Origin: Streptomyces sp. CBMA123
GTDB lineage: Bacteria > Actinomycetota > Actinomycetes > Streptomycetales > Streptomycetaceae
NCBI RefSeq assembly: GCF_014596465.1
Contig: NZ_MECK01000446.1
Span: 1 to 45,942, forward strand
DNA length: 45,942 nucleotides
Direction of reading: 5' to 3'
The notes beneath the pieces were generated by a model. The model did not search any database and was not told the DNA's origin. It saw nothing but the letters and a program-made list of their open reading frames with translations. The position numbers and the translations under genes were made by a program. Of the stretch, positions 32,728 through 41,256 are shown piece by piece; the stretch's first letter is position 1; the number at the start of each line of letters is the position of its first letter.

Positions 32728-35700
32728 GGCGTTCTCCTCACGCGGTGGCGGACGGCCAGCACGGCCCCTGCGGCCAGGCCGGTCAGCGCGCCGATGGTGG
32801 CCGCGGTCAGGAGACGGGCTGCTGCGGGTCGGGGTCGCGGGCGCGCGACGGCCTTCTCGGGGCGTCCGGCGGGTGCCGGCCCGTCGAGGGCGATGGCGAG
32901 GGCTTCGGCCAGGTGCACGGCCTGGCGTCCGGTGCCGGCCTGTTCGATCTGGGTGCGGCAGCTGAAGCCGTCCGCCACGACGAAGGCGCTTGGTGCGGTG
33001 TCGCGGACGGCGGGCAGTACGCCTTGCTCGGCGATCGTCTGCGACAGGTCGTAATGGCCTTGCTCGAAGCCGAAGTTGCCGGCCAGGCCGCAGCAGCCTT
33101 CGTCCAGTACGTTCGCGTCCAGGCCGGCGCGGCGCATCAGTTCGCGGTCGGGGTCGGTTCCGAGGACGGCGTGCTGGTGGCAGTGGGTCTGGACGGTCGC
33201 CGCCCGGTTTGCCTGCGGCGGCTGCCAGCCGTCGGGGGCGTGGTTGACGAGCTGCTCGGCGAACGTGCGCGTCTGCGCGGCCAGCCGGACGATGTCCTGG
33301 TCACCGGGAAGCAGGTCCGGGGCGTCGGTGCGGAACACGGCCGTGCACGAGGGTTCCAGTCCGATGATCGGGGTGCCGGCCTCCAGCCAGGGGCGCAGCA
33401 CCTGGCTGGTGCGTTTCAGGACGCGGCGGGCGGTGGCGAGTTGGCCGGTGGAGATCCAGGTCAGGCCGCAGCACACCGGTCCCTCGGGGACGGCGACGTG
33501 GAAGCCGGCATCCTCCAGCACCCGGACCGCGGCGCGGGCGATGTGGGGATGGAAATGGTTGGTGAACGTGTCAGGCCAGATCAGCACGGTGCGCGGATCA
33601 CCCGGGTCCGGCTGCGGCCGCCCGGACCCGTGCCAGGCGTCCTGGAAGCTCTCGGGCGCGAATAGGGGTGCGTCGCGGCGTGGGTCGATCCCGGTGATCA
33701 GCTTGCCCAGCCGGGCCAGGCCCGGGGCGTGCAGGACGGCGTTGGCGAGTGCCGGAGCGAGGCCCGCGAGCCGGGCCCACAGCGGGAGCCAGCCCATCGC
33801 GTAGTGGGCGGCCGGACGCAAGCGGTGCTGGTAGTGGTGAGCGAGGAACTCGGCCTTGTAGGTGGCCATGTCCACCCCGACCGGGCAGTCGGACTTGCAG
33901 CCCTTGCAGGCCAGGCACAGGTCGAGGGCGTCGAGGACCTCGGTGGAGCGCCAGCCCTGGGTGACGGGCGAGTCCTGGTGGCCGCCGAGCATCTCGAACA
34001 GCAGGCGGGCCCGGCCGCGGGTGGAGTGCTCCTCCTCCAGCGTGGCGCGGTAGGAGGGGCACATCACCCCGCCCTGGCGGGTGCGGCAGTTGCCGATTCC
34101 GACGCAGCGCATGACGGCCTGTCCGAAGTCGCCGTTGTCGTCGGAGTAGGCGAAGTGTGTGGCCTGCTGCGGCTCGGGCCGCCACCCGGCGCCCAGGCGC
34201 AGGTTCTGGTCGACCCGGTGGGGGTGGACGACCTTGCCGGGGTTCATCCGGTTGCCGGGGTCGAACAGCGCCTTGACCTCGCCCATCGCGTCGACGAGCG
34301 GTTGGCCGAACATGCGGGGTAGCAGTTCGCCGCGGGCCTGCCCATCACCGTGCTCCCCCGACAGCGAGCCGCCGTAGGAGGCGACCAGGTCGGCCGCGTC
34401 GTGCAGGAACGCCCGGAAGGATTCGATGCCCTTGCCGTCGCGCAGTTCGAACGGGATCCGGGTGTGGACGCAGCCCTGGCCGAAGTGACCGTAGAGGGAG
34501 GCCTGTTGATAGCCGTAGCGATCGAAGAGCCGCTCCAGGTCGCGGAGGTAGTCGCCCAGCCGTTCGGGTGCGACGGCGGAGTCCTCCCAGCCTTCCCAGG
34601 TCTCGGAGCCGTCCGGCGGGCGCGCGGTCACGCCCAGGCCGGCCTCGCGGGCCTTGAGCATCTCGTGCTCGCGTGGTGGGTCGTCGGAGAAGGCCACCGA
34701 CGCATCGCCCTCGTCGCGGCCGATGGCGCGCAGCAGCTCGCGGGCCTGCGCGTCGGCCTGTTCCTTGGTGTCGTCGGTGAACTGGAGCAGCAGCCAGCTG
34801 TCGCCCTCGGGCAACTGTTCCAGGGAGTCGAGGTAGGCGTGTTCCTCGCGCATCAGCTGGGCCATGCGCCCGTCGATGGCCTCCAGTTGGGCGGGCCGGC
34901 TGTGCTTGAGCAGGTCGGGCACGGCGTCGGCCGCCTGGTAGATGTCGTCGAAGCCGAGTACCAGCAGGGCCTCGGCGGCGGGGACCTCGACCAGCTTCAG
35001 TTCGGCGCGCAGGACGGTGACCAGGGTGCCTTCGCTGCCGACCAGGGCCTTCGCCACGTCGAAACCGTTCTCCGGCAACAGGGAATCCAGGTTGTAGCCG
35101 GAGACGCGGCGGGGGATCTTCGGGTAACCGCGCCTGATCTCGGCCAGATGGCGGCCGGTGATGCCCTTCAGTTCCTGGTACAGGCGGGCCCGGGGCCCGC
35201 CGTCGGCCACGACCTGCGCGTACTCCTCGTCGCTGGTGGGGCCGGCCCAGAAGCGGGTTCCGTCGTAGGTGAGTACTTCCAGCCGGCGGACGTTGTCAGC
35301 GGTCTTGCCGTAAGCCTGGGCGGAGGCGCCGCAGCTGTTGTTCCCGATCATCCCGCCCAGCGCACAGTGCGTGTGCGTGGAGGGCTTGGGCCCGAACATC
35401 AGCCCATGCGGGGCGAGTTGCCGGTTCAGCTCGTCCAGCACGATGCCCGGCTCGACGACACAGGTCCGCCCCTCGGCGTCGACGGACTGCAGCCGGTTGC
35501 AGTACTTCGTCCAGTCGATGACCACGGCGGTGTTGGTGCACTGCCCGCCCAGGCTGGTGCCGCCGCCGCGGGAGAGCACCGGCGCGGCGAACCGCGAGCA
35601 CACCGCGACAGCCGCGGCACCGGCTTCGATCGTGCGGGGCACCACCACGCCGAGCGGGACCTGCCGGTAGTTGGAGCCGTCGGTGGCATACGCGCCGCGG

Positions 35701-35798
35701 CTGCCCGCGTCGAAGCGGACCTCACCATCCACCTCGGCGCGCAGCGCGCGTTCCAGGGCCGCGAGGTCAACGTCCTCCCTGCTGTCGTCTGCGGCCAC
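32724..35798 (-). CDS. FAD-linked oxidase with Fe-S clusters and CCG domains (YdiJ-like)
   Basis: 1024 residues. FAD_binding_4 part: LSRGGGTSLGGQCTNTAVVI, LGGMIGNNSCGASAQAYGKT, GSEGTLVTVLRAELKLVE; FAD-oxidase C-domain: SLSGEHGDGQARGELLPRMF and GNRMNPGKVV. The first cluster motif is RCVGIGNCRTRQGGVMCPSY, the second CLACKGCKSDCPVGVDMATY. Two CCG half-domains carry PVCCGLTWISTG and DEGCCGLAGNFGFE. The C-terminus ends with a hydrophobic segment. The family oxidises 2-hydroxyacids such as D-lactate or D-2-hydroxyglutarate. GTG 35798 has GGGAG inside the TPP gene, 2 bp gap. Confidence 0.92.
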   Translation of the reverse strand: MAADDSREDVDLAALERALRAEVDGEVRFDAGSRGAYATDGSNYRQVPLGVVVPRTIEAGAAAVAVCSRFAAPVLSRGGGTSLGGQCTNTAVVIDWTKYCNRLQSVDAEGRTCVVEPGIVLDELNRQLAPHGLMFGPKPSTHTHCALGGMIGNNSCGASAQAYGKTADNVRRLEVLTYDGTRFWAGPTSDEEYAQVVADGGPRARLYQELKGITGRHLAEIRRGYPKIPRRVSGYNLDSLLPENGFDVAKALVGSEGTLVTVLRAELKLVEVPAAEALLVLGFDDIYQAADAVPDLLKHSRPAQLEAIDGRMAQLMREEHAYLDSLEQLPEGDSWLLLQFTDDTKEQADAQARELLRAIGRDEGDASVAFSDDPPREHEMLKAREAGLGVTARPPDGSETWEGWEDSAVAPERLGDYLRDLERLFDRYGYQQASLYGHFGQGCVHTRIPFELRDGKGIESFRAFLHDAADLVASYGGSLSGEHGDGQARGELLPRMFGQPLVDAMGEVKALFDPGNRMNPGKVVHPHRVDQNLRLGAGWRPEPQQATHFAYSDDNGDFGQAVMRCVGIGNCRTRQGGVMCPSYRATLEEEHSTRGRARLLFEMLGGHQDSPVTQGWRSTEVLDALDLCLACKGCKSDCPVGVDMATYKAEFLAHHYQHRLRPAAHYAMGWLPLWARLAGLAPALANAVLHAPGLARLGKLITGIDPRRDAPLFAPESFQDAWHGSGRPQPDPGDPRTVLIWPDTFTNHFHPHIARAAVRVLEDAGFHVAVPEGPVCCGLTWISTGQLATARRVLKRTSQVLRPWLEAGTPIIGLEPSCTAVFRTDAPDLLPGDQDIVRLAAQTRTFAEQLVNHAPDGWQPPQANRAATVQTHCHQHAVLGTDPDRELMRRAGLDANVLDEGCCGLAGNFGFEQGHYDLSQTIAEQGVLPAVRDTAPSAFVVADGFSCRTQIEQAGTGRQAVHLAEALAIALDGPAPAGRPEKAVARPRPRPAAARLLTAATIGALTGLAAGAVLAVRHRVRRTP

Positions 35799-35800
35799 GG

Positions 35801-37585
35801 TCAGCTCCCACTGCCGGGCAGGAACTCCTGGACCTTGGCTTTCACGCCTTGGCGGATGACGGAGCCGCGATCGCTGTCGCCGCGCAGCACAGCGGAGGCG
35901 GCGGCCTTGATCTGGTCCCAGGTGGCGTGCGGCGGGATCGGTGGCACCGCCGGGTCGGTGCGGAAGTCGATGACGAACGGACGCTGCGCGGCCAGCGCCC
36001 GGGTCCACGCCGGGCCGACGTCCTCGGGCCGCTCGACCCGCACGCCGTCCAGGCCGAAGGACTGGGCGATGTCGGCGTAGCGCACGTCGGGCAGGGCCTG
36101 GGAGGGCTCGAACTGCGGGGCGCCCTGCATCGCCCGCATCTCCCAAGTGACCTGATTCAGGTCCTGGTTGTTCAGCACCGCCACCACCAGGCGCGGATCC
36201 GACCACTCCCGGTAGTACTTCGCGGCAGTGATCAACTCCGCCAGGCCGTTCATCTGCATCGCGCCGTCACCGACGATCGCGATCGCCGGCCGGTCGGGGT
36301 GGGCGAACTTCGCGCCGATCACATACGGCACCCCGGGCCCCATGGTGGCCAGCGTGCCCGAGAGTGAGCCGCGCATGGTGCCGCGCATCCGCAGATGGCG
36401 GGCGTACCAGTTCGCGGCCGACCCCGAGTCGGCGGCCAGCATCACGTCCTCGGGCAGCAGCGCGTCCAGTGCGTGGACGACGTACTCGGGGTTGACCGGC
36501 TCGGCGGCCACCTCGGCGCGGCGCTGCATGACCTCCCACCAGCGGGCCGTGTTGTCCTCGATCGTCTTGCGCCAGGCGCCGTCCGTCTTGCGTTCCAGCA
36601 GCGGGAGCAGGCGGCGCAGGGTCTGGGCGGCGTCGCCGACGAGGTTCACCTCGAACGGGTAGCGCAGCCCGATCATGGACGGGTCCAGGTCGATCTGCAC
36701 CGCCCTGGCCTGGTCGAAGTCGGGCAGGAAGTTGCTGTACGGGAAGCTGGAGCCCACCACGAGCAGGGTGTCGCAGTCGCGCATCATCTCGTACGACGGC
36801 CGGGTGCCGAGCAGGCCGATCGAGCCCGTCACGAACGGCAGGGTGTCCGGGAGGGCGTCCTTGCCGAGCAGGGCCTTCGCGACGCCGGCACCGAGCAGGT
36901 CGGCGATCTGCTCGACCTCGGCGCGCGCCTGGCGGGCGCCCTGGCCGATCAGCACGGCGACCTTCTCGCCCGCGTTGAGGATCTCCGCCGCTCGCGCCAG
37001 GTCCTCGTCGACGGGGACGGGCGCGTAGTGGGGGGTGCCGAGGCTGGAGGGGACCTGCTTGAAGGCGTGGGCCGGTGGCTCGTAGTCGAGCTCCTGCACG
37101 TCGGCGGGAACGATCAGCGCGGTCACGGTACGGCGGGTGGCGGCGATGCGCATCGCCCGGTCCAGCACGTTGGGCAACTGCTCGGGGACGGTGACCATCT
37201 CGCAGAACTCCGACGCCACGTCCTTGTACAGCGACAGGAGGTCGACTTCCTGCTGGTAGGAGCCGCCCATAGCGGTGCGGTCGGTCTGCCCGACGATCGC
37301 GACCACCGGCACGTGGTCGAGCTTGGCGTCGTACAGGCCGTTCAGGAGATGGATCGCGCCCGGGCCCGAGGTGGCCGCGCACACGCCGGTGCGGCCGGAG
37401 AATTTCGCGTAGCCGACGGCCTGGAAAGCGGCCATCTCCTCGTGCCGGGCCTGGATGAAGCGAGGTTGGTCCTCGGCGCGGCCCCAGGCGGCGAGCAACC
37501 CGTTGATGCCGTCCCCGGGATAGGCGAAGACGTACTCGATGTCCCACTCCCGCAGGCGCTGCAGCAGGTAGTCGGCAACCTTCAT
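35801..37585 (-). CDS. Thiamine-pyrophosphate enzyme, pyruvate oxidase (PoxB)-like
   Basis: 594 residues. N-terminal PYR domain has YPGDGINGLLAAW and the activating Glu in IQARHEEMAAFQAVGYAKFS. The PP domain shows GDGAMQMNGLAELITAAKYY and NNQDLNQVTWEM (GDG...NN). A middle TPP_M domain with LIGQGAR and GSIGLLGTRPSYEMM suits FAD-type oxidase rather than ALS. Acetolactate synthase is unlikely because no regulatory subunit is present. Reaction is probably oxidative decarboxylation of a 2-oxo acid. ATG 37585 with GGAGGA. First gene of the five-gene operon. Confidence 0.88.
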   Translation of the reverse strand: MKVADYLLQRLREWDIEYVFAYPGDGINGLLAAWGRAEDQPRFIQARHEEMAAFQAVGYAKFSGRTGVCAATSGPGAIHLLNGLYDAKLDHVPVVAIVGQTDRTAMGGSYQQEVDLLSLYKDVASEFCEMVTVPEQLPNVLDRAMRIAATRRTVTALIVPADVQELDYEPPAHAFKQVPSSLGTPHYAPVPVDEDLARAAEILNAGEKVAVLIGQGARQARAEVEQIADLLGAGVAKALLGKDALPDTLPFVTGSIGLLGTRPSYEMMRDCDTLLVVGSSFPYSNFLPDFDQARAVQIDLDPSMIGLRYPFEVNLVGDAAQTLRRLLPLLERKTDGAWRKTIEDNTARWWEVMQRRAEVAAEPVNPEYVVHALDALLPEDVMLAADSGSAANWYARHLRMRGTMRGSLSGTLATMGPGVPYVIGAKFAHPDRPAIAIVGDGAMQMNGLAELITAAKYYREWSDPRLVVAVLNNQDLNQVTWEMRAMQGAPQFEPSQALPDVRYADIAQSFGLDGVRVERPEDVGPAWTRALAAQRPFVIDFRTDPAVPPIPPHATWDQIKAAASAVLRGDSDRGSVIRQGVKAKVQEFLPGSGS

Positions 37586-37653
37586 GGTCTGTTCCTCCTG
37601 GTTCCGAGGCCGGCCGTCGGGGCGCGGGCGGGATGCGCTCCCGCAAGCGCGGC

Positions 37654-37678
37654 TAACCGCTGGCGGCGGGCGCCAAAC
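37654..37678 (-). promoter_or_regulatory. Candidate sigma-B-like promoter of the TPP-enzyme operon
   Basis: On the minus strand GTTT-N15-CGGTTA, with GGTTAGCCGC continuing as at the SDR promoter (28654-28677). It lies about 68 bp before the ATG, leaving a leader of roughly 60 bases. The shared GTTT...GGTTAGCC layout suggests both transcripts use the same stress sigma factor. Prediction from pattern only. Confidence 0.45.
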
Positions 37679-37766
37679 CCGCTCGCCGTCAGCTGCTCGG
37701 CGCAACGGTTGAGTGCGTGGGTCGTGGCCCTGTGCTCTGTGTGGCGTTGGAGGTACCGGTTGTCGG

Positions 37767-38414
37767 TCAGTCACGTCCGCGCCGGACGGGGCTGACGTCG
37801 TGCGGGTTCGGGTGCGGGAAGCGGCGGCGCTTCTTCATCCACAAGGCCGCGCACCCGGCTGTGACCAGGCCGGCGATGGCAAGGGCGGGTCCGCCGAGGG
37901 TGATGATTCGCTTCAGGGACGCGGCGGCGCCGTAGCCGGTGCCGGCTTCGGCGGTGGCCCACAGGCAGGCGGCGGTGGCGCTGTAGGGGGCGATGCGGCG
38001 GTAGGACAGGCGGGTGGCGCCTGCGAAGTGGGGGGCGAGGGTGCGTACGACGGGAATGAAGCGGGCCAGCAGGATGGCTCGGCCGCCGTGGCGGGCGGTG
38101 AGGGCCTCGGCGCGTTGCCAGAGGGGGGCGGGGATGCGGCGGGCCGCGCGGCCGGTGCGGAGCCGCTGACCGAGGATGCGGCCGGTGCGGTGGGCGAGGA
38201 GGTCGCCGGCGATGACGGCGCCGGCCGCGGTGGCGATGACGAGGGGGAGGCTGATGTGGCCGGTGCGGGCCAGCGCGCCGGTGGTCAGCATGAGGGTGAG
38301 GGTCGGGATGAAGGCGCCGACCAGGAGGATCGACTCGGCCAGCACGGCCAGGGCCAGCACCCCGTAAGCGGCCGGCGCCGGGAGGTGGGCGAGGAGGTCG
38401 GTCAGGACGTGCAT
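37767..38414 (-). CDS. DedA-family membrane protein
   Basis: 215 residues. Four to five membrane helices with the DedA core: ESILLVGAFIPTLTLMLTTG and the basic loop GRAILLARFIPVVRTLAPHF then AGATRLSYRRIAPYSA, where [FR]x-x-R.xPx-R.x.P.xAG is diagnostic. A basic cytoplasmic tail (MKKRRRFPHPNPHD) ends it. DedA proteins move lipid carriers or help membrane homeostasis. The ATG follows the methyltransferase stop with no gap (TAGATG). Confidence 0.9.
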   Translation of the reverse strand: MHVLTDLLAHLPAPAAYGVLALAVLAESILLVGAFIPTLTLMLTTGALARTGHISLPLVIATAAGAVIAGDLLAHRTGRILGQRLRTGRAARRIPAPLWQRAEALTARHGGRAILLARFIPVVRTLAPHFAGATRLSYRRIAPYSATAACLWATAEAGTGYGAAASLKRIITLGGPALAIAGLVTAGCAALWMKKRRRFPHPNPHDVSPVRRGRD

Positions 38415-39152
38415 CTACTGACTCACCCGGTCCGGGTGGTGCTGCCGACCGTCGGCGCAGGGCTGGGAAGGCACTGGGGGGTGTTGCAGGTGCCAGACGT
38501 GGGCGGGTGGCAGGTTGGCCCATACGCTCCAGCGGGCGGTGGCGTAGCGGCGCTGGTAGGCGGTCATGACGTGGTCCACGGCGGCGTGCCGGCGTGCTTC
38601 GGAGGGGGAGGCGAGCAGGGTGCGGGCGCGTCGGGTGCCGAGGTAGGCGAAGTAGGTGAGGGTTCCGCCGGGGTGGAGCAGCTCCATGTAGCGGCTCATG
38701 ATCCGTTCCACGGCGTGGGGGGCGAAATTGGTCAGCGGCAGCCCGGAGACGATCACGTCGTAGCGTCGGTCGGTGTCGAGGTCCTCGATGAGGCTCTGGT
38801 GGACGGTGAGGTCCGCGGACCGGGACGTCGTGCGGGGGTGGGTGGCAGCGAGGACGCGTAGCCCGTCGGCGAAGCGGGGATTGGCCTCGACCATGTCGAG
38901 GCGGCTGCCGCGGGGAAGGCGAGGGATCAGGTGGCGGGTGACGGCGCCGGTGCCGGCGCCTGCTTCCAGGACGGCCAGCGGGCGGGGCGAGCGGGCGCGG
39001 ACGGGCTCGGTCAGGGCGTGGGCGAGGGCCTTGCCGCTGGGGGCGATGGCGCCGGTGGTGCGCAGGTCGCGGGCGGCTTCGATGAGGAACATCCAGCCTT
39101 CGGCATGGCGCTGCGCGGTGGCGCGCTGGTGCGAGGTCGTCCAGTCGTTCAT
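38415..39152 (-). CDS. Class I SAM-dependent methyltransferase (PmtA-like)
   Basis: 245 residues. Motif I is LAVLEAGAGTGAVTRHLIPR, with the acidic residue of DMVEANPRF and VSGLPLTNFAPHAVERIM as motif IV region. The LPLTNF feature (PPxN-like) resembles phospholipid N-methyltransferases that act on phosphatidylethanolamine. Lipid substrate fits with the downstream DedA gene. There is no Shine-Dalgarno before the ATG; a TAGCGT -10 seven bases away suggests a leaderless message. Confidence 0.83.
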   Translation of the reverse strand: MNDWTTSHQRATAQRHAEGWMFLIEAARDLRTTGAIAPSGKALAHALTEPVRARSPRPLAVLEAGAGTGAVTRHLIPRLPRGSRLDMVEANPRFADGLRVLAATHPRTTSRSADLTVHQSLIEDLDTDRRYDVIVSGLPLTNFAPHAVERIMSRYMELLHPGGTLTYFAYLGTRRARTLLASPSEARRHAAVDHVMTAYQRRYATARWSVWANLPPAHVWHLQHPPVPSQPCADGRQHHPDRVSQ

Positions 39153-39159
39153 GGTTTCG

Positions 39160-39277
39160 ACGCTACGGAGCGGCGTCGCCCTTGAGATCCTCCGTTCTGC
39201 GACGGGCTTGGCCGACGAAAGTAGGGGGTCGGCATGGCATTTCGTCGGTCCGGCGATCGCGGTGGACTGCCTAGCAT
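39160..39277. promoter_or_regulatory. Divergent leaderless promoters with a 9-bp-arm operator
   Basis: Between the methyltransferase (ATG 39152) and kinase (GTG 39284): CCGACGAAA (39212-39220) and TTTCGTCGG (39240-39248) form perfect 9-bp arms 19 bases apart. TAGCAT (39272-39277) lies six bases before the kinase GTG; on the other strand TAGCGT (39165-39160) lies seven bases before the methyltransferase ATG. Both genes lack ribosome sites, so both messages are probably leaderless. The operator would sit just upstream of the kinase -35 region. The response regulator downstream is the natural candidate to bind it. Confidence 0.6.
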
Positions 39278-39283
39278 GGCCAG

Positions 39284-40438
39284 GTGATGTGGTGGAAGGG
39301 CCCGGTGTGGGCGGCGGTCGGGCGTGCGGGGTTGCTGGCCTTCCTGGTCGCGGGCGCCGCGGTGAATGCTGCGCTGCTCTCCGGCGGCCGATACGTGGTG
39401 CCGGTGACGGCTGCCGCGCTGGTGTGTGCGGTGGCGCTGGTGGTGCCCCGGCTGCGGTGGTCTGCCGCGCCGTGGGTGGTCGCGGCGGGCACGGCGTGGT
39501 GGGGGTGGCTGCTGGCTCCGCTGCTGGCCGTTTCGCTGTTCGACCTGGCCGTGGCCCGTCGGATGCGGGTCGCCCTCGGTTGTGTCGTCGTGGCGCTGGG
39601 CGCCAACCTGCTCGGTGCCCAGGCCACGTCGCTGTGGGCCGACCGGCGATGGGTGTCGGCCCTGTTCGTCCTGCTGTTCGGGTTCGTGGTCGGCCTGTGG
39701 CAGGGCAACCGGCGGCGGCTGGTGAAGGCGCTGGCCTCCGAGGTCGAGCACCTGCGCACGGAGGCGCGGCTGCGGGAGGAAACGGCCCGGGTCGCCGAAC
39801 GCTCCCGCATCGCCGCGGAGATGCACGACGTGCTGGCCCACCGTCTGAGCCTGATCGCGCTGCACACCGGAGTGCTGGCCACCAGGGCCGACGGCCTGCC
39901 CGCGCCGGTCGTCGAACGCCTGGCGCTGCTGCGTGCCACCTCCGCCGAGGCCCTGGCCGACCTGCGCGACGTCCTCGGCGCCCTGCGCGAACCGGACGCG
40001 GCGCAGGGCGCGGCGCTCGCACCCGCGATACGAGACGTACGGGAGCTGGCCGCGGAGGCACGCGCCGCCGGGCAGCACGTCGAACTGACCGTCGACGGCG
40101 TTCCCGAGCAGGCTCCCACGACCCACCGGCTGGCCGCGTACCGCATCGTCCAGGAAGCACTGACCAACGTCCGCAAGCACGCGGGCGGCGCCGCGGTGAC
40201 CGTACGGGTCGACTACCGCCCGCCCGCCACCCTGATCGACGTCACCAACACCCCCGGCGTCCCCGGCACTTCCGGCACGGGCGCCGTCGAGTCCGGATAC
40301 GGGCTCGTCGGCCTGCGCGAGCGCGTCAGCGCGCTGGGCGGCCACCTGGACGCAGGACCCGCCGGCGCAGGCGCATGGCGACTGGCCGCACGCATCCCCC
40401 ACCCCGCCGGCATCGCACAGAACGGCACCCGCACATGA
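39284..40438 (+). CDS. HisKA_3 sensor histidine kinase
   Basis: 384 residues from GTG 39284 (ATG is the next codon). Four membrane helices fill residues 10-140 as two close pairs, so sensing is likely within the membrane. Then a coiled helix with EVEHLRTEARLREETARVAE and the box RIAAEMHDVLAHRLSLIALH with His181. ATP-binding features: YRIVQEALTNVRKHAGG (N box), VTNTPGVPG (weak G1) and GYGLVGLRERVSALGG (G2). The stop overlaps the response regulator start (ATGA). Confidence 0.91.
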   Translation: MMWWKGPVWAAVGRAGLLAFLVAGAAVNAALLSGGRYVVPVTAAALVCAVALVVPRLRWSAAPWVVAAGTAWWGWLLAPLLAVSLFDLAVARRMRVALGCVVVALGANLLGAQATSLWADRRWVSALFVLLFGFVVGLWQGNRRRLVKALASEVEHLRTEARLREETARVAERSRIAAEMHDVLAHRLSLIALHTGVLATRADGLPAPVVERLALLRATSAEALADLRDVLGALREPDAAQGAALAPAIRDVRELAAEARAAGQHVELTVDGVPEQAPTTHRLAAYRIVQEALTNVRKHAGGAAVTVRVDYRPPATLIDVTNTPGVPGTSGTGAVESGYGLVGLRERVSALGGHLDAGPAGAGAWRLAARIPHPAGIAQNGTRT

Positions 40439-41085
40439 TCCGCGCCATGATCGTCGACGACGACGCCCTGGTCCGCCTCGGCCTGACCGACCTCCTCGAC
40501 GGCGACCCGGGCATCCAGGTCGTCGCCCAGGCCGTGGACGGCCTGGACGCCGTCGAGCAGGCCGGCGCCCACCACGTCGACGTGGCCCTGGTCGACGTGC
40601 GCATGCCGCGCATGGACGGCATCACCGCGACCGCCCGGCTACGGGCCCTTCCCCACCCGCCGAAGGTGATCACCCTCACCACCTTCGACCTAGACGAGTA
40701 CGTCTACAACGCGCTCGCCGCAGGAGCCGACGGGTTCCTGCTCAAGGACACCGATCCCGCCGAGATCCTGCGTGCCGTCCACCTGGTGGCAGCCGGCTCC
40801 GCCATGCTCCACCCCGCCGCGGCCCGCCGACTCATCGACCGCTACCACGCCGGAAACCAGCCGAAGGCCACCGCCGCGCGGGAACGGCTTGAGCGGCTCA
40901 CCCCCCGGGAGCTGGACGTGCTGGCCCTGCTCGCCCAGGGCGAGACCAACGCCGACATCGCCACCCGCCTCGCGATGCGGGAAAGCACCGTCAAAGCCCA
41001 CGTCAGCCGTATCCTCACGGCCCTGGGCGTCACCAACCGCGTTCAGGCCGCCCTCCTGGCCCGCGACGCGGGACTGCCCACCTGA
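40435..41085 (+). CDS. NarL/LuxR-type response regulator
   Basis: 216 residues. Receiver: MIRAMIVDDDALVRLGL, phospho-acceptor Asp54 in VALVDVRMPRMDG, and Lys in GFLLKDTDPAEIL. Helix-turn-helix: LTPRELDVLALLAQGETNAD then AMRESTVKAHVSRILTALGV. Forms an operon with the kinase through a four-base overlap and resembles DesKR-type pairs that respond to membrane state, in keeping with adjacent lipid genes. After it, 41086-41256 shows a possible remnant on the minus strand (GTFAALVVVTLCFGDCETVA) too short to name. Confidence 0.92.
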   Translation: MIRAMIVDDDALVRLGLTDLLDGDPGIQVVAQAVDGLDAVEQAGAHHVDVALVDVRMPRMDGITATARLRALPHPPKVITLTTFDLDEYVYNALAAGADGFLLKDTDPAEILRAVHLVAAGSAMLHPAAARRLIDRYHAGNQPKATAARERLERLTPRELDVLALLAQGETNADIATRLAMRESTVKAHVSRILTALGVTNRVQAALLARDAGLPT

Positions 41086-41256
41086 CCAAGAGGGCAGCGT
41101 GCTGAAGGACGTTGGGACGAGGACCTCGTCAAAGGCGGCGACGGTCTCGCAGTCGCCGAAGCACAGGGTGACGACGACCAGAGCCGCGAAGGTCCCGGAA
41201 CTCTCCTCCTTTGCCCACTTGTTCACCCAGCCCTCGATGCCTATCTGCGCGGCTTC

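Noticed and set aside
32724..36206. Longer start for the FAD/Fe-S oxidoreductase
   Set aside because: The extra 136 codons overlap the TPP-enzyme gene in another frame and lack similarity; GTG 35798 has a ribosome site and fits the FAD_binding_4 start.
35801..37585. Acetolactate synthase large subunit
   Set aside because: No small subunit or branched-chain gene nearby; motifs and the redox neighbours favour a PoxB-like oxidase.
41086..41256. Small minus-strand gene containing GTFAALVVVTLCFGDCETVA
   Set aside because: No start with a ribosome site, and the frame runs into the antisense of the response regulator; at most an unnamed remnant.
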